In this document: positions 43,911 through 55,741 of the stretch, one piece after another
Layout: each line of letters starts with the position of its first letter
Position numbering within the stretch: position 1 is the first letter of the stretch
Source of the DNA: Adiantum capillus-veneris
Taxonomy: Eukaryota; Streptophyta; Polypodiopsida; Polypodiales; Pteridaceae
NCBI GenBank assembly: GCA_014529385.2
Contig: CM043969.1
Span: forward strand, 76,304,676-76,368,675
Length of the DNA stretch: 64,000 nt
Reading direction: 5' to 3'
Translations under genes and position numbers: made by a program
The notes under the pieces: model-generated
Seen by the model: the letters and a program-made list of their open reading frames with translations, nothing else
Told to the model about the DNA's origin: nothing
The model's database searches: none

Positions 43911-45212
43911 TTATTCAAGGTGTTGAGGAACCGAGGGTGCCCTCCTGCCTCCATGACCTTTCTTCCATGCTTTCCTCTCTTGCAAATGTGTTACCTTTGC
44001 CATTTTCCATAAGTCCACTACCTCGGTCATAACCTTTGCATTGAGGATGCAAAAGTTATTGACCACTTGGTGTAGATCCATGTCCATGGAAATTAATTCT
44101 CCCTTTCCACTTGGCAAGTGTGAAGTCATCCTTGCATCCTCCTCATATAATCACATGCAAGGCATAAAGGAATCAATAGAAGCCAAACACTCTGAGATAT
44201 CTACAAATGCCACTTGCATGATCCATCATTTGCCATGCATGCCTCTGGTTGGGCCCATAGTAGTCGCATAAAATTTGTGAGAGTTTTTAAAAATCTCTCA
44301 ATAAAAAACATCCATCGTGCATGCACTACTCCACATATAGCTATCTCCTCAACCACATGAACCGAGAGGTGGATTTGAATAACAAGAATGGATTGAGGAA
44401 ATGCATCCTTAATAGCATACACCATTTCCATGGCAAGCATTTGAGTAGAAGGGATGGCATCTATTTCTATTTCTTTGGAGCTTACAAATCTACAAGATAA
44501 CACACAAGAGTACACTAAGTGCATGTTGAGGATTTAGTGTATATAGAATAATTTAGTGGAATAGAGAAATGATGTATCTTACTAACTTGTCGTGTTTGTA
44601 AATAGCTTCCCTCACTTCCTTGTCCCCACACCACATATATTCATTCATAGGAAAAACGAACTATAATTTCAAAAGATTAAGAGAAGATATTGTTTTAGTC
44701 ATACACAAAATTCAAGATATAATGAGGGAAAACATAAACATTGAAGAATTGCCTATAACATCTTGTGCCAATTGTGAGATTTTAGCCTATACAATTGAAC
44801 GCTTCCACCTTTATTTGCCTTTGTGAAAGCTCTCTTTAGTGATCTCATGTATCTTGTTGTTGTGTGAATAGAGACAGTGGGACCCTTCACTCGATCAAGC
44901 ATCTTTGGTTAGAATCCATGGGGCTTTAGGAAGGTTGTGTCCTTGATGTTGGCCTTGGCTGATACGCTGAGATGTTTCAAGGCCTTCAAATCCTCTCTCA
45001 TCCCCAATGAGTCCTTTTTTCCCGTAATGTGGGCTCAAAGGGTGTGATAAATATTCTTTAATATGTGGGGATCCAAGAAGTGTTGGAATGTTGAAATCCT
45101 TCCAATATGGAAGCCTTAAAAATACGGAGTACCTTGACATACATTTTGGTGGAGTAGATGGGAGTGGATCACTGCTGTAGTGCTCTTCCCAAATGCTTGT
45201 CCAATCTAACAT
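43911..45212 (-). pseudogene. Second decayed CACTA TNP2-like transposase, minus strand
   Basis: Minus-strand pieces in order: 45212-44895 contains LPYWKD and ends LPKAPWILT, the same motif as in the first CACTA copy. Then 44524-44201 contains HLSVHVVEEIAICG followed by ARWMFFIERFLKTL (DUF4218). Then 44129-43911 contains a LPSGKGELISMD segment, the usual continuation. The spacing matches a TNP2 C-terminal half, but frames change between pieces and stops intervene. No termini were identified. It faces the first CACTA element about 1.5 kb away, so it is a separate insertion or a rearranged fragment. Confidence 0.75.
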
Positions 45213-45536
45213 TGTGCACTTTAGAGGGGTCTTTCCTTTTTTTATAGCCTTGTATTTACTATGACTTTGAGACAGGAAATGATGGTTGTTTGGATAAGTT
45301 ACCTTGTGCTAGGGTTAGCCCTGCAGCCTTGGATTCTTTTTTGAATGTTTATAAAATCAAAACATGATAATATTGGCGGCAATAATGACAATAGTAGGCG
45401 CGATAATATCTACGCTAATAGGAGCGGTAATAACTGGCAGTCTTAAAAAGAAACAGAGCAAGATATGCCACTTTTTTTTGGAGCATACCTTGCAAGATCT
45501 TTCTCTCATCCGACCATCGCACTTGCACCACAAACA
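45213..45536. other. No recognised feature
   Basis: Spacer between the CACTA remnant and the tandem repeat. I see nothing else in it. Confidence 0.4.
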
Positions 45537-45760
45537 ATCTTTGGTGGAGAGCTCTACACTCAATGAATGTTGGAGCTCCATCACCTCAGCGACGGAGCTC
45601 TACACTCCGCAATCATTGGAGCTCCATCACTCGGCGATCTTTGGTGGAGAGCTCTACACTCAATGAATGTTGGGCTCCATCACCTCGGCAATGGAGCTCT
45701 ACACTCGGCAATCATTGGAGCTCCATCACTCAACGATCTTTGGTGGATCAAAAGAGGGCT
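45537..45760. repeat. ~100 bp tandem repeat, 2+ units
   Basis: TTGGTGGAGAGCTCTACACT starts at 45541 and 45641, and a third partial unit starts at 45740. Each unit contains two half-repeats built on GAGCTCTACACT and GAGCTCCATCAC. GAGCTC palindromes recur about every 25 bases. Confidence 0.9.
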
Positions 45761-46022
45761 CTACACAAAAGGACCACAAGGAAGCTCAATAACAAGAGGG
45801 AAGCAAGAGGTAAGATTCTTCACAACACTCCTCCCCCTCCCCCCCGGTTAAAGTTAGTGACATCTCAAGTGAATAGCCCAATGTGATCCCAATTTTTATT
45901 TTGGCTTTAAGTATCTATTTTAATTATGTCTGGGTAGGACAATTTACTGAGGTGGTATTTAAACAATCCATTGCCTCCATTGTATTAATCATCGATTCAT
46001 TTGCCAAGGTTGGTTGGTTCAA

Positions 46023-46025
<3 letters not shown>

Positions 46026-46109
<84 letters not shown>
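46026..46109. repeat. (CT)n microsatellite inside an LTR
   Basis: About 42 CT units located ~40 bp before the inferred LTR end, as in the 5' LTR at 1973-2276. Ser-Leu and Arg-Glu frames over it are artefacts. Confidence 0.95.
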
Positions 46110-46111
<2 letters not shown>

Positions 46112-46147
46112 CTTGGCATGGACACTTAGACATCCTCGACTAGAACA

Positions 46148-46159
46148 TGGTATTAGAGC
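46148..46159 (+). other. Primer-binding site
   Basis: TGGTATTAGAGC directly follows ...GAACA. The consensus plant copia site is TGGTATCAGAGC. Confidence 0.65.
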
Positions 46160-46984
46160 CTTGGTGGAGCAAGGTAGCTTGTTGAGAAGAAGCGAAGAGA
46201 ATACGTGAAGATCCCTTCCCCTTGTTGGTGGCCCCACCCAAACCTCTCACTACAATCATTGTGTCAAAACATCGGCTATCCGACATTGTTGGCATTTTTT
46301 TGCGTCTTTGCCTTCCCCTCTTGGCGTTCTCTCATACTTCCCTTGCAGCGTTTTGAAACACAAAAGGAGTTGGCATCATCATCCCCTAGTATTGAATACT
46401 ACGCGCGCCTATGGCTTGCCTCTAATGTCAACTCTTAAAATGCTAAGTGATGAACCTCTTAACGTTGCTATCCTCCACTGCCCCTCAGCATTGCATTTTA
46501 GAATGCCTGTTGCTTTTGGTACGTGGCGTGATGACTACTGTAGTGAACCCTATCTCCCCTTGTGATAGCATGTTTAAACGTTGTCACCTGCTTGGGCAAT
46601 GATTCCCTCCCCATGCGTGCATTTCAAAATGTAGCCCTTGATGGTGATAGTTCTCTTTGCACACCCCCCCCCACCCTTTCTCTTGTACCAGAGTGTTTAA
46701 AACACTGATAGCTGATGCATGTGGGGTGCCTACGACATTGTAGCAGACCACCCATTGACACTGTCTTGGAAATTTGTGATTGAGGACTTTAAAGTCCGCT
46801 TTGTAGATTTTTTGGAGAGCTTTGAGGAGCGGCTTGGAAGGAGAGGATTTCAAAGCTCAACATTTTTGGAGAGTTTATGGAGTGGCTTGGGAATCTTTGA
46901 GGCCCCTTTTGAAGTACGCAAAGGAGGTAACTTTCTAGATTTTGCAACTTCAAATGGCCCTCCTTGCTCAAGCGCAACAACATT

Positions 46985-47400
46985 AATGACCAATACAAAC
47001 TATCAACTATGGAAAGCGAAATGACTAGTACCCAGTTAGCGGCCTATGCGCATGGATGAAGTTCTCAAGGAAGCCGTCAATTTATTTGGCTTAAGATTGT
47101 GAAGCCAAAAGCAAATGCACAAAGTTTACTAGAGGATAAAAGCAAACAAAAGCTTAACAATGGCAATAGTGTTTAGTTAGTGGCCTCGATACCCACAAGG
47201 TCCAAGTGCCGTTGTTATAAATGCAAGAAGACACATGGTTTGGCTTAGGAATGCAATGCCAAAAGCAAAAGCAAGAAATCACAAAAAGCAAAAGACAAAG
47301 GCAAGCTTGACATGGATAAAAATGATAAAGAATTGACAGAGAAGATTGACATGGCACACGTGGTGGTGACCACAATGGCCACGATGCTAGATTTCTAGTC
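46985..47400 (+). pseudogene. Decayed copia gag
   Basis: The + strand encodes TNTNYQLWKAK near 46990-47024, matching the Gag N-terminal pattern ('l.g.NY..Wk.km'). After frame changes, about 47200-47260 encodes CRCYKCKKTHGLA, a stop and ECNAKSKSK: a damaged CCHC zinc knuckle whose His is one position out of place. It is broken by several stops and has no pol downstream. Confidence 0.65.
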
Positions 47401-48038
47401 ATGAGGCCATTTCCACCACTAGCTTTAGCTAAGGAGAGGCTTGTGAGTGGCAAAGAGGGGCAGGCAAATCTCCCTAAAAATAATTTGGACCCTTGTGTTG
47501 TAGTTCAAATTAACGAGGTCTGTACCCATGGGTTGGAGTTCAAGGCACATGCATCTGGCAGAGAACCAATTAGACGTATCTAAAGTAGTATGGATGAGTG
47601 CACCAATCCATTGTTGTTGGCCAGATTATGGACAAGATGTGTTTTTTAAAGTTCATTATCTAGGAGTATTTGGACGTGATGTATTCATGGTCCACGAATG
47701 GGGATTCTTGGACGTAGTGTGGTCTTTAATTTTCTAAAATGCAACTAGTGTTGGCATTATTCTTAGGTGACATGTTGATACTAGAAAATCTGAGGTGTAT
47801 CTAGCATGACAACTATTTTACTGGGGGAGTTCATGGTAGCTTCTTCATCGACTTGAGCTCACCATTTATGTCCACTATGAGCTACAGAGAGAAAAATGTT
47901 AGCCACATTGCTAACATCAGAGCCTACATACAACCCATGATGTAATTTTCAATCTTTTTTGAGCAATCTAGACGTTTTCAACCTAAAGTCTTCGTAATTT
48001 ATTGATTATCGGATTAAAAATGTAAACAACTTTGTGAT
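47401..48038. other. No recognised gene
   Basis: Possibly more of the decayed copia fragment. Short frames at 47401-47737 have no recognisable motif. Confidence 0.35.
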
Positions 48039-48043
48039 TATGA
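48039..48043. other. Target-site duplication TATGA (left)
   Basis: Identical to 53582-53586 on the other side of copy 1. Confidence 0.95.
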
Positions 48044-48235
48044 TGAAGGAGTACGAGCGGAAGTGCGACGCGAGAGATAGTGCGAGAAGAAGAGCACGAC
48101 GATATGGTGAACTCGCTCTACTGTAATGTGTAGAGCATAGTGAGTTCTTATTAGGTTTTTACAAAAGAATATTTGTACATACCTGTCGGCCTGCCCACTT
48201 ACCTGGGCGACCACATTGGGCTTTATACCCCAACA
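48044..48235 (-). repeat. 3' LTR, copy 1
   Basis: 192 bp. The minus strand begins TGTTGGGGTATAAAGCCC, with a TATA-like TATAAA close to its start, and ends CTCGTACTCCTTCA. Differs from the 5' LTR at 5 of 192 positions. Confidence 0.97.
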
Positions 48236-48248
48236 ACCTCCCACTTAA
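48236..48248 (-). other. Polypurine tract, copy 1
   Basis: The minus strand reads TTAAGTGGGAGGT, abutting the 3' LTR. Copy 2 has the same sequence at 59182-59194. Confidence 0.85.
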
Positions 48249-48324
48249 AGTCCAATGTGGTACTTTAAGTGTGAGAGAAGCTACTATACAAGCTAATATA
48301 CAAGAGATGTAGAGAAGTGATGTA

Positions 48325-51300
48325 CTACCCTACACCTAACTGCTTGCGAAAATGCGCAAAGCTCTCTGAGGGAAGTCCTTTTGTAAGTAGATCAGCAAGA
48401 TTTTCTGTGGTGTGAACTTTGACAAGCTGAAGTTGCTTATCCTCGAGCATTTCCCTGATGAAATGATACTTCACATCCACATGCTTTGTCTTTGAGTGAT
48501 AAACTGGATTGCGAGCCAATTGTATAGCACTTTGACTATCACAATATAACACAGGCATCTCTTCTTTGATTCCCAAATCTGTTACTAGTCGATTAAGCCA
48601 AATTGATTCTTTGCATGCCTCTGATGCTGCAACATATTCAGCCTCTGTAGTAGACTGAGTAACACAATCTTGTAATCTAGAACACCATGATACTGCTCCA
48701 CCAGCCAATGTAAAGACATACCCTGACGTAGACCTTCGGTTGTCTAAGTCACCTGCATAATCTGAGTCTGTAAAACCCTTTACACTTAGCTCCTGACTCC
48801 CATAGCATATACGCATACTCTTTGTAGCTTTCAGATATCTCAATATTCCTTTCACTGCCTCCCAATGTTTCTTGCCTGGGTTTGACATGTATCGACTTAC
48901 TACTCCCACTGCAAATGCAATGTCTGGGCGAGTAGCAATCATTGCATACATCAAACTACCCACTGCAGATGCATATGGAATCTTATCCATTTCAGCCTGT
49001 TATTCCTCAGACACAGGACAATCTTGTTTGCTAAGTTTCACATATGGTGGCAATGGAACACTCAATGCCTTTCCCTTCTCCATATTGAAACGTTGCAAAA
49101 CCTTGTCAATATATTCTGTTTGAGATAACCAAATCAACTTCTTTGATGTGTCTCTCTCAATGCGCATACCAAGTATATGACTTGCCTCACCCATGTCTTT
49201 CATGTCAAACGATTTTGCCATCTTTGACTTCAAAGCTGAAATTTCTTCCAAGTGCTTGCCAGCAATCAACATGTCATCCACATACAAAATAAGGATCAGC
49301 CAACTGCCATCCTTAGCCTTCTTTGTATATAGACAGTGATCGAACTCACTACGTTTGTAGCCTTGAGAAAGCATAAACTTGTGGAATTTATGGTACCATG
49401 CCCTCGGTGATTGTTTTAAGCCATAAAGACTCTTTAACAACTGGCATACCCAATCTTCCTTGCCTTTCTCAACAAACCCTTCTGGCTGCTGCATGTAAAT
49501 TTCCACATCTAAATCACCATGCAAGAACGCTGTCTTGACATCCATTTGGTGCAACACCAAATCTAATATGGCAACCAATGCAAGAAAGCATCTCAATGTA
49601 GTCATCTTGACCACCGGAGAGAAGACTTCATCAAAGTCAATGCCTTGTTCTTGCTTAAAGCCCTTGGCAACAAGCCTTGCTTTGTACTTTGGCTGACTAT
49701 CATGAGGGGTGATCTTACACCTATAAACCCATTTACAGGGTAGAGCCTTTTTGCCCCGTGGTAATTTAACTAGCTTCCATGTCTGGTTTTTATGCAGAGC
49801 TGTCATCTCTGACTGCATGGCCAATTGCCAATTCCCGGAGTCCTTCATTTGCACTGCTTCCTTGTAACATGAAGGCTCATTGCAATCAGTCAACATGACA
49901 TAATTCATAGATGGAACAAACCTATCAGGAGGTCGCGTGACACGTCCAGATCTACGCACAATAGTTGGCTCAGGCTTAGCCACAACCTGTGGTTCCACTC
50001 TATCCTGTCCTTGCTCATCTTGAGCCCTGACAATTTGTCTTGCACGTGCAGGTCCATCTTCTTGGAAGACAACTCTTCTAATCTCCTCAACCCTCTCTGG
50101 TTTAGAATGATATTTGGATTCATTAAAGTGAACATCATTGCTGCGGAAAACCTTTCTGGATTCGGGATCCCAAAGTCTGTACCCCATCTCACCAGAATTA
50201 CCATAGCCTAGAAAGATGCACTTTCTACTCTTTGGCTCAAGTTTGTTCCTAAATTCCTTTGGAACGTGAGTATATGCCTCACAGCCAAAGACTCTGAGAT
50301 GCTTGTATGAGGGAATTTTGCCTGACCATACCATCTTTGGCACTGAATCCTTCTGCAAAACCTTGCTAGGAGATCTATTTTCAAGATGAACAGCTGTTGA
50401 TACAGCTTCAGCCCAAAACCCATTTGGCAGTTGTGCATTAGACAACGTACTTCTGACCTTCTCTTGTATGGTCCTATTCATCCTCTCAGCAACGCCATTT
50501 TGAGGAGGATTGTAAGGAGCAGTAAGTTCACGTTTTATACCTTTTGACTCACAAAAGTCCTGAAAGGCCTTTAAAACATACTCTCCACCATTGTCAGTGC
50601 GTAAGCATTTAAGCTTCTTGCCACTCTGATTCTCCACAAGTGTCACAAACGTTTTGAAAACACTAAACGCTTCATCCTTGTGCTTGAGAAAGTAAACCCA
50701 TACTTTCCTCGAGTAATCATCTATAAATGTCATAAAGTAAGAAGCTCCCCCTAGAGATAGGTTAGGCATAGGTCCACACAAATCACTATGAACAAGTGCC
50801 AACTTTGTATCTCTTCTACTGCTTCTATGCTTATGTGGCTGCTATGTTTGCTTACCATACAGACAATGTTCACAGAATTCAAAATTATTAAATGAAAAGC
50901 CAGGCAAATAACCAGAACGAGACAAGATTTCCATTCCCTTCTTGGATATATGTCCTAACCGGCTATGCCACAAAGAAACGTTCGGCTGCTCGGTTACATT
51001 GATTACATTTTTAGAGACATTTGATACATAAATCATGTAAAGTCCTCCAGACTTTACTCCATGTGCTACTGTCATAGAACCCTTGGATATCTTCCACATG
51101 TTCTGTCCAAAAGTGGTGACGTAGCCAGCATCATCAAGTAAACCTGTGCTGATCAAGCTCTTTGTAATTGCGGGAACATGTCTCACATTCTTCAGCGTGA
51201 AAGAAGAGCCATTCTGAAACTTCAATTGAACATCTCCAACACCTAAGATCTCACATGTCTGCCCATTTCCTAGCCGAACATGATCTTTAGTGGTCACATA

Positions 51301-52305
51301 AGAGGTAAACCACTCCTTGTTTGGAGACACATGAAGTGATGCCCCTGAGTCTATAATCCAGTCACTCAGTGCATTTCCATCAGATGCTGTAAGAAGAGCC
51401 GAGTCCATTGTATTCTTCAAGAAGTAGATGTCTCCTGACACTAGACTGTCATCCTCTGCAACAGTGTTTGTCACATTTATTTCTTGAATCTTCATTGAGG
51501 ACTTGTTCTTCTCACCATGGTCTTCAGCTTTCTCTTTGCCTTTTTCTGCTTTCCATTCTCTGCAGTCTCTTTTCATGTGACCCTTCTTGCCACAATGGTA
51601 GCATTCTATGTCACTCTTGCCTTTAGCACTGCGGGACTTGCTACGAGACTGATTCCTCTTTCCATCATTGTACTTTTCTTTGGTCCTTCCCTTGACAACT
51701 AAGGCTGTTCCTTTGCCTTTGTCCATTGTCTTTCTATTGGTTTCTTCAGTAAGCAGACTTCCTTCTACACCTGCTATGTGCAAACCATCTGGAGGTGCAG
51801 AATTACTCAAAGGTGTGCGAAAAGTGTCCCAACTTTCCGGCAATGTGATCAACAAGAACATAGCTCTAACAGGTTCATCAAACTTGACACCTTGAGCTAA
51901 CAACTGACTATAGATTGTGTTGAATTCATTCAGATGATTGGACATAGGTGTCCCTTCTTTCATCTTGAAGTCAACAAGCTTCTTAAGCCAGTATACCTGT
52001 GAAGCTGCACTCTGCTTCTCATAAAGATCACTCAGCTTTAACCATGCTTGATAAGCCAACATCTCGTCTGCTACATTGAAGTAAACGCTTTCTGCCAAAG
52101 TCAGCATAATGGTAGAAACTGCCAATTCATCCATTTCGCTCCATTCATCTTCGTCCATATTTTCTGGTTTTATCCCCTTGAGCTTTATAGGTTTTATCTG
52201 CTTCTTTTGTACCAACACGTGCCAAATCTGCTTCTTCCACAATGGGAAATTGGTTCCATCTAGCTTCTTGATATTGTAAAGAGCAGTGTCCTGTGATCCA
52301 GCCAT
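48325..52305 (-). pseudogene. Copia Gag-Pol polyprotein, copy 1, with two in-frame stops
   Basis: One frame of 1326 sense/stop codons from ATG at 52305. Gag occupies about residues 1-300, with the CCHC zinc knuckle CYHCGKKGHMKRDC near 235-248. The aspartic protease motif DWIIDSGAS follows near 315-323. Integrase has an H-H-C-C zinc region (WHSRLGH ... FCEHC) and a D-D-E core (VHSDLCG, RTDNGGEY, NGVAERMN). RT shows DVKTAFLHGDL and YVDD, and RNase H has DSDYAGD, TEAEYVA and YCDSQSA. Together these proteins package, copy and insert the element. A TAG at 50842-50844 (from a Gln codon seen in copy 2) splits integrase. A TAA at 49000-49002 splits RT from RNase H and is shared with copy 2. There is no frameshift. 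Confidence 0.95.
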
Positions 52306-53375
52306 AGATACGCTTCAGAGTGGTTTACTTTCCTGGGAAAAATTCGGCAGAGTTTCCCCTGTAAACTGACCTCTGAACCAGTATCAACCTGTCAAATGAA
52401 CCAAGAAAGCTTCAGATTCTGCAAAATTTTTGGCAGAGTCTCCTTTGTAAAATGGCTCTGGTGTACTAAAAACAGCTCAAAAAACACTGTCTCTCTGACA
52501 CTGTAAGCTGCGGGTAAACCTGTCCTGCACCTGTACTGTCTTTCACTGTCCTGTCACTGTCCTGTAAGCTTAGACTGCGACAATGCCTCAACGGCAGTAA
52601 AGCAAAGATGCAATCCCAACTGTCTAACTCACAGTCAAACATCCTATCTGCCTATCTAAGGGTGCTCGAGGGATCGCTCCAAGACCTGTATCGCCGAAAG
52701 GATCTCAACATTCGAGAATCCCCCAGCTCAATAAAACCTCACTTGACCCTCAACAAAGGCTGCAGTAAATCTGACAGTACATAGACTTCCCACAAAGTCA
52801 TACATCCACAAATTTCCCACTGTATGCTGTAACCGCTGCGGCGGTTGTTTGCTGCGTGACTCACAGCCAGCAAACCCTCAACAGACATACATCATCTCTG
52901 ACAATACATCCCATGTGGAAGTACCTGCAATGTCAAGATGAAATCAAGAATATCAAGCAGCAAACATAAGCTACCTGGTGAACTAGTGGATGTCGCCTAC
53001 AGTCTGTGTGTAGATGCGCCCGTGTCGTATGTGACACGCCTCCAAGAACTGTGAGCCGTCCTTCAATGTGTAGACAGCCACAAATCAACACTCTGGGAGT
53101 GTCGATATGCTCAGCACCTGCAGTCGTAGGCCAAAAACCCCAAATTTGCAGAGTCGGATCTGCACTTGCCGAGACCACGTAGTCGAAAATGGCCTACGTA
53201 GACCTTTGTCGAAGCCGAACGGTGACCGAGATGATGTCAGAATGAAATTCTGAGCACACCGATCCCTTTGGGCTTTCCCACGAGATTTGGGGCCGTGTCT
53301 TCGCCTGTCGAATTTCACTCCAATCTGAGCTGGTGACTGTAGCCTCCTGCAGTGCTGCCCCGAGCCTCGATCTGA
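52306..53375 (-). other. Untranslated leader, copy 1
   Basis: About 1.07 kb between PBS and the gag ATG. No long frame. Contains short CTGTC(A)CTGTCCTGTAAG-type repeats (about 52480-52570). Confidence 0.85.
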
Positions 53376-53387
53376 GCTCTGATACCA
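53376..53387 (-). other. Primer-binding site, copy 1
   Basis: The minus strand reads TGGTATCAGAGC two bases inside the 5' LTR: a perfect initiator-tRNA-Met-type site. Confidence 0.95.
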
Positions 53388-53389
53388 GT

Positions 53390-53581
53390 TGAAGGAGTAC
53401 GAGCGGAAGTGTGACGCGAGAGAGAGTGCGAGAAGAAGAGCACGACGATATGGTGAACTCGCTCTACTGTGATGTGTAGAGCATAGTGAGTTCTTATTAG
53501 GTTTTTACAAAAGAATATTTGTACATACCTGACGGCCCGCCCACTTACCTGGGCGACCACATTGGGCTTTATACCCCAACA
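53390..53581 (-). repeat. 5' LTR, copy 1
   Basis: 192 bp, TG...CA ends. Carries the presumed promoter, since the minus-strand start has TATAAA within the first 15 bases. Confidence 0.97.
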
Positions 53582-53586
53582 TATGA
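53582..53586. other. Target-site duplication TATGA (right)
   Basis: Matches 48039-48043. Confidence 0.95.
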
Positions 53587-55688
53587 GCCAAACATAGTGG
53601 GGCTAAATGCTTCCAGATTGTATCAGTGAATTTTGAGGCTGTAACAGGGTTAGATATCATTCCCTTTTTTGACCCAAAATGTGTACTCCTTCTAAATCAT
53701 CTCATGACTCAAATTTACATAACAAAACTATATTTTATGCATTGGCCGGGGGGGGGTGTGTTGGGGCATCAATGCTAAGCTCTAGGATGCATTTAGGATT
53801 GACAAAGTCAGTTCAAATCTACCCTGCAGATAATAAGCGTGATTTTGGCGAGTGGTGAAAAGGGGGATTTGAGGGCATATGTATGTGTCTTTATGCATTC
53901 TCTATCCGACCTATAAGTTTTGTCTTGTTTGGATTTTGTTTGCTTTGACTTTGCAGTTCTGGATACATGTCAGAGTACTCGCTCCATCATAAGATGATAG
54001 TGTTAGATTTACTCAAGGGGTTAAAAGTCAAAAACTACAAACAAAGGGTTATACAAGAAAAGGGGTCATTCAATTTATGGTGATGTGTGTGTAGATTTAT
54101 AGATACCCCTTGAACGCACATGATATAAGTGATTTGTGAAAGGTGGACCTCTTAGGTGGAGAGGAAAACTTCAAGCTGTGAAGCATAACCCTCTCATGCA
54201 TAAGGTGACATCCATATTTTTGTTACATGTAACCATTGTAGAGCACAATATGGACATAAAGTTGGATCAGGGATGCTTCATTCACAACTTATGCCCAACC
54301 TACTACAATAATGACTCCAAAGAGTTTGCTCCTAACATCCTATATCTACCACCTCTTATGGAAAAGCACAAAAGTAACAGAGCAAAGAAACCAATCTCCA
54401 GTGCATACAAAGTGAAATAAGCTAGATCATTTGTTTTGCACCTCAAGTAGCTATAGCAAGATAGCCACTGTATGATGATTTCTAGAGTGGAGGGGAGGGA
54501 AGAGGTAAGTTAGCTAACAACCTAACATGTGGATCAAATTGCAACCAAGAGTTATAACATATCTTGTCTCAACTACTAAGTTGCTTCACTACTAACTTCT
54601 CTTGTATTAGTACATTTTCCCTTTAGGCTCTAGCTAAATGTAGCAAAAATATCACACTAGCCAAATATGTCTTATTTTCACATAAACATTTTTATTTATA
54701 CATTTGTATGTTCAAACAATACAACAATACATGTGTAGAAATGTCCCTGCATAAAGGAGCTGCATAGATCATTGATGTTTCTCAATGCTAACAAGCATTC
54801 AAAACCCATGCTCTATGCACACGTGTAGAGTCAAACCAGTTGCATGTACAATCATTTTGTAAACACAAATTCTTGTACAAATAATTATTCATGAAAAGAC
54901 TAACACTTGATGGAGGGGGTTTCTTTCATCTACAACCATGCCAAAATGTTTTTAAGGCCTGATTTAGGGATTTGTGCTCCTTGAGCTTTAACAAAGCTTG
55001 CCTTGGATGCTACACATAAAGGCATCTAACCTCTTGCAACTTTCTACACTTGCAAGGGTTAGAGTTGTTCACTCCCTTAACCATTTATATCCCTTACGAT
55101 AGAGCTCATTTCCATTTGTCATTTCTGTATAGCACTATATTGTGGTCATAGATCCATGAGAAAAGCACAAAAGACACATGGAGTAGGGTGCCCCAACCAC
55201 TCTTATATGTTCACCATGAATCAGATACCAAGCTTGGTGGGTCATTGTTATAGACACTCACAAGCAGTCAAAGTTCTAGGCTTTGATCTCTTCCTCTAAA
55301 TATTGTGTGTGTGATAGCTTTGTCGGCTCAACTCTATCCTCTTCAATTGAAAAAAGAGGAAGTCATTGAGAGTGTTAAATGTTTGAACAAGGGTAGGACT
55401 AGGAAGCGTAGCATGCAGAGTTCTTGGAAGTCTTACATGGGTATCAAAGCTTAAGAATCTTGGGGAAAGGGGGAGAAGAGGGCGTGGAGAACTTGCATGG
55501 ACTCTTGTGTCTCTCCCCGTGAAACTTCCATGGTGAGTTTGAAGTGTTGCATGAGAAACATGCCTTATGCATAACAGGGAGTCTTCGGCAATCTACACCA
55601 AAGACTTTGCACAAGACATCTTTGCATTTGTGCATGCATGGAGGACAATTTTTGTTTCTTCATCTTGCTGAGTAGAGCAACGTAGCAG

Positions 55689-55690
<2 letters not shown>
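53587..55690. other. No recognised gene
   Basis: A G-rich run followed by TGTGTTGGGGCATC at 53746-53770 could be a worn polypurine tract and LTR start (+ strand), but no partner was found. The 94-codon + frame at 54136-54420 has no recognisable motif. The rest shows nothing. Confidence 0.4.

Positions 55691-55737
<47 letters not shown>
55691..55737. repeat. (CT)n microsatellite
   Basis: About 23 CT units. Confidence 0.95.

Positions 55738-55741
<4 letters not shown>

Larger units (their letters stand above)
45880..47400 (+). mobile_element. Decayed copia element fragment (5' LTR end, PBS, leader, gag)
   Basis: An LTR-like end (...ACTAGAACA, 46147) with an internal (CT)n is followed at once by TGGTATTAGAGC, a one-mismatch initiator-tRNA-Met primer site. 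A leader of about 840 bp leads to gag remains (46985-47400). The left LTR boundary (about 45880) is a guess, because no second LTR copy was found. The complete copia element at 48044 inserted just downstream. Confidence 0.55.
48044..53581 (-). mobile_element. Complete Ty1/copia retrotransposon (copy 1), minus strand
   Basis: 5538 bp. Two 192 bp LTRs with TG...CA ends (48044-48235 and 53390-53581) differ at 5 positions. The element is flanked by the perfect 5 bp duplication TATGA (48039-48043 and 53582-53586). The PBS is TGGTATCAGAGC (minus strand 53387-53376), and a polypurine tract abuts the 3' LTR. The single coding frame (52305-48325) runs gag-protease-integrase-RT-RNase H, the copia order. 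Domain wording (integrase ...FIDDYSRKVWVY, RT YVDDMLIAG) is of the plant Tnt1/Tork-like kind, by memory. Two in-frame stops prevent a full polyprotein. The ~2.6 percent LTR divergence indicates a relatively young insertion. Confidence 0.97.

Noticed and set aside
51408-51895. + strand frames inside copia copy 1 (and 62287-62774 in copy 2)
   Set aside because: Antisense shadows of the gag region. They recur in both copies only because the elements are homologous.
53376-53387. tRNA gene fragment
   Set aside because: Only the 12-base complement of a tRNA 3' end is present, in the exact PBS position. There is no cloverleaf around it.
53746-53770. Polypurine tract and LTR start (GGCCGGGGGGGG then TGTGTTGGGGCATC)
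   Set aside because: No second LTR copy or primer site could be paired with it, so it stays a suggestion in the gap description.
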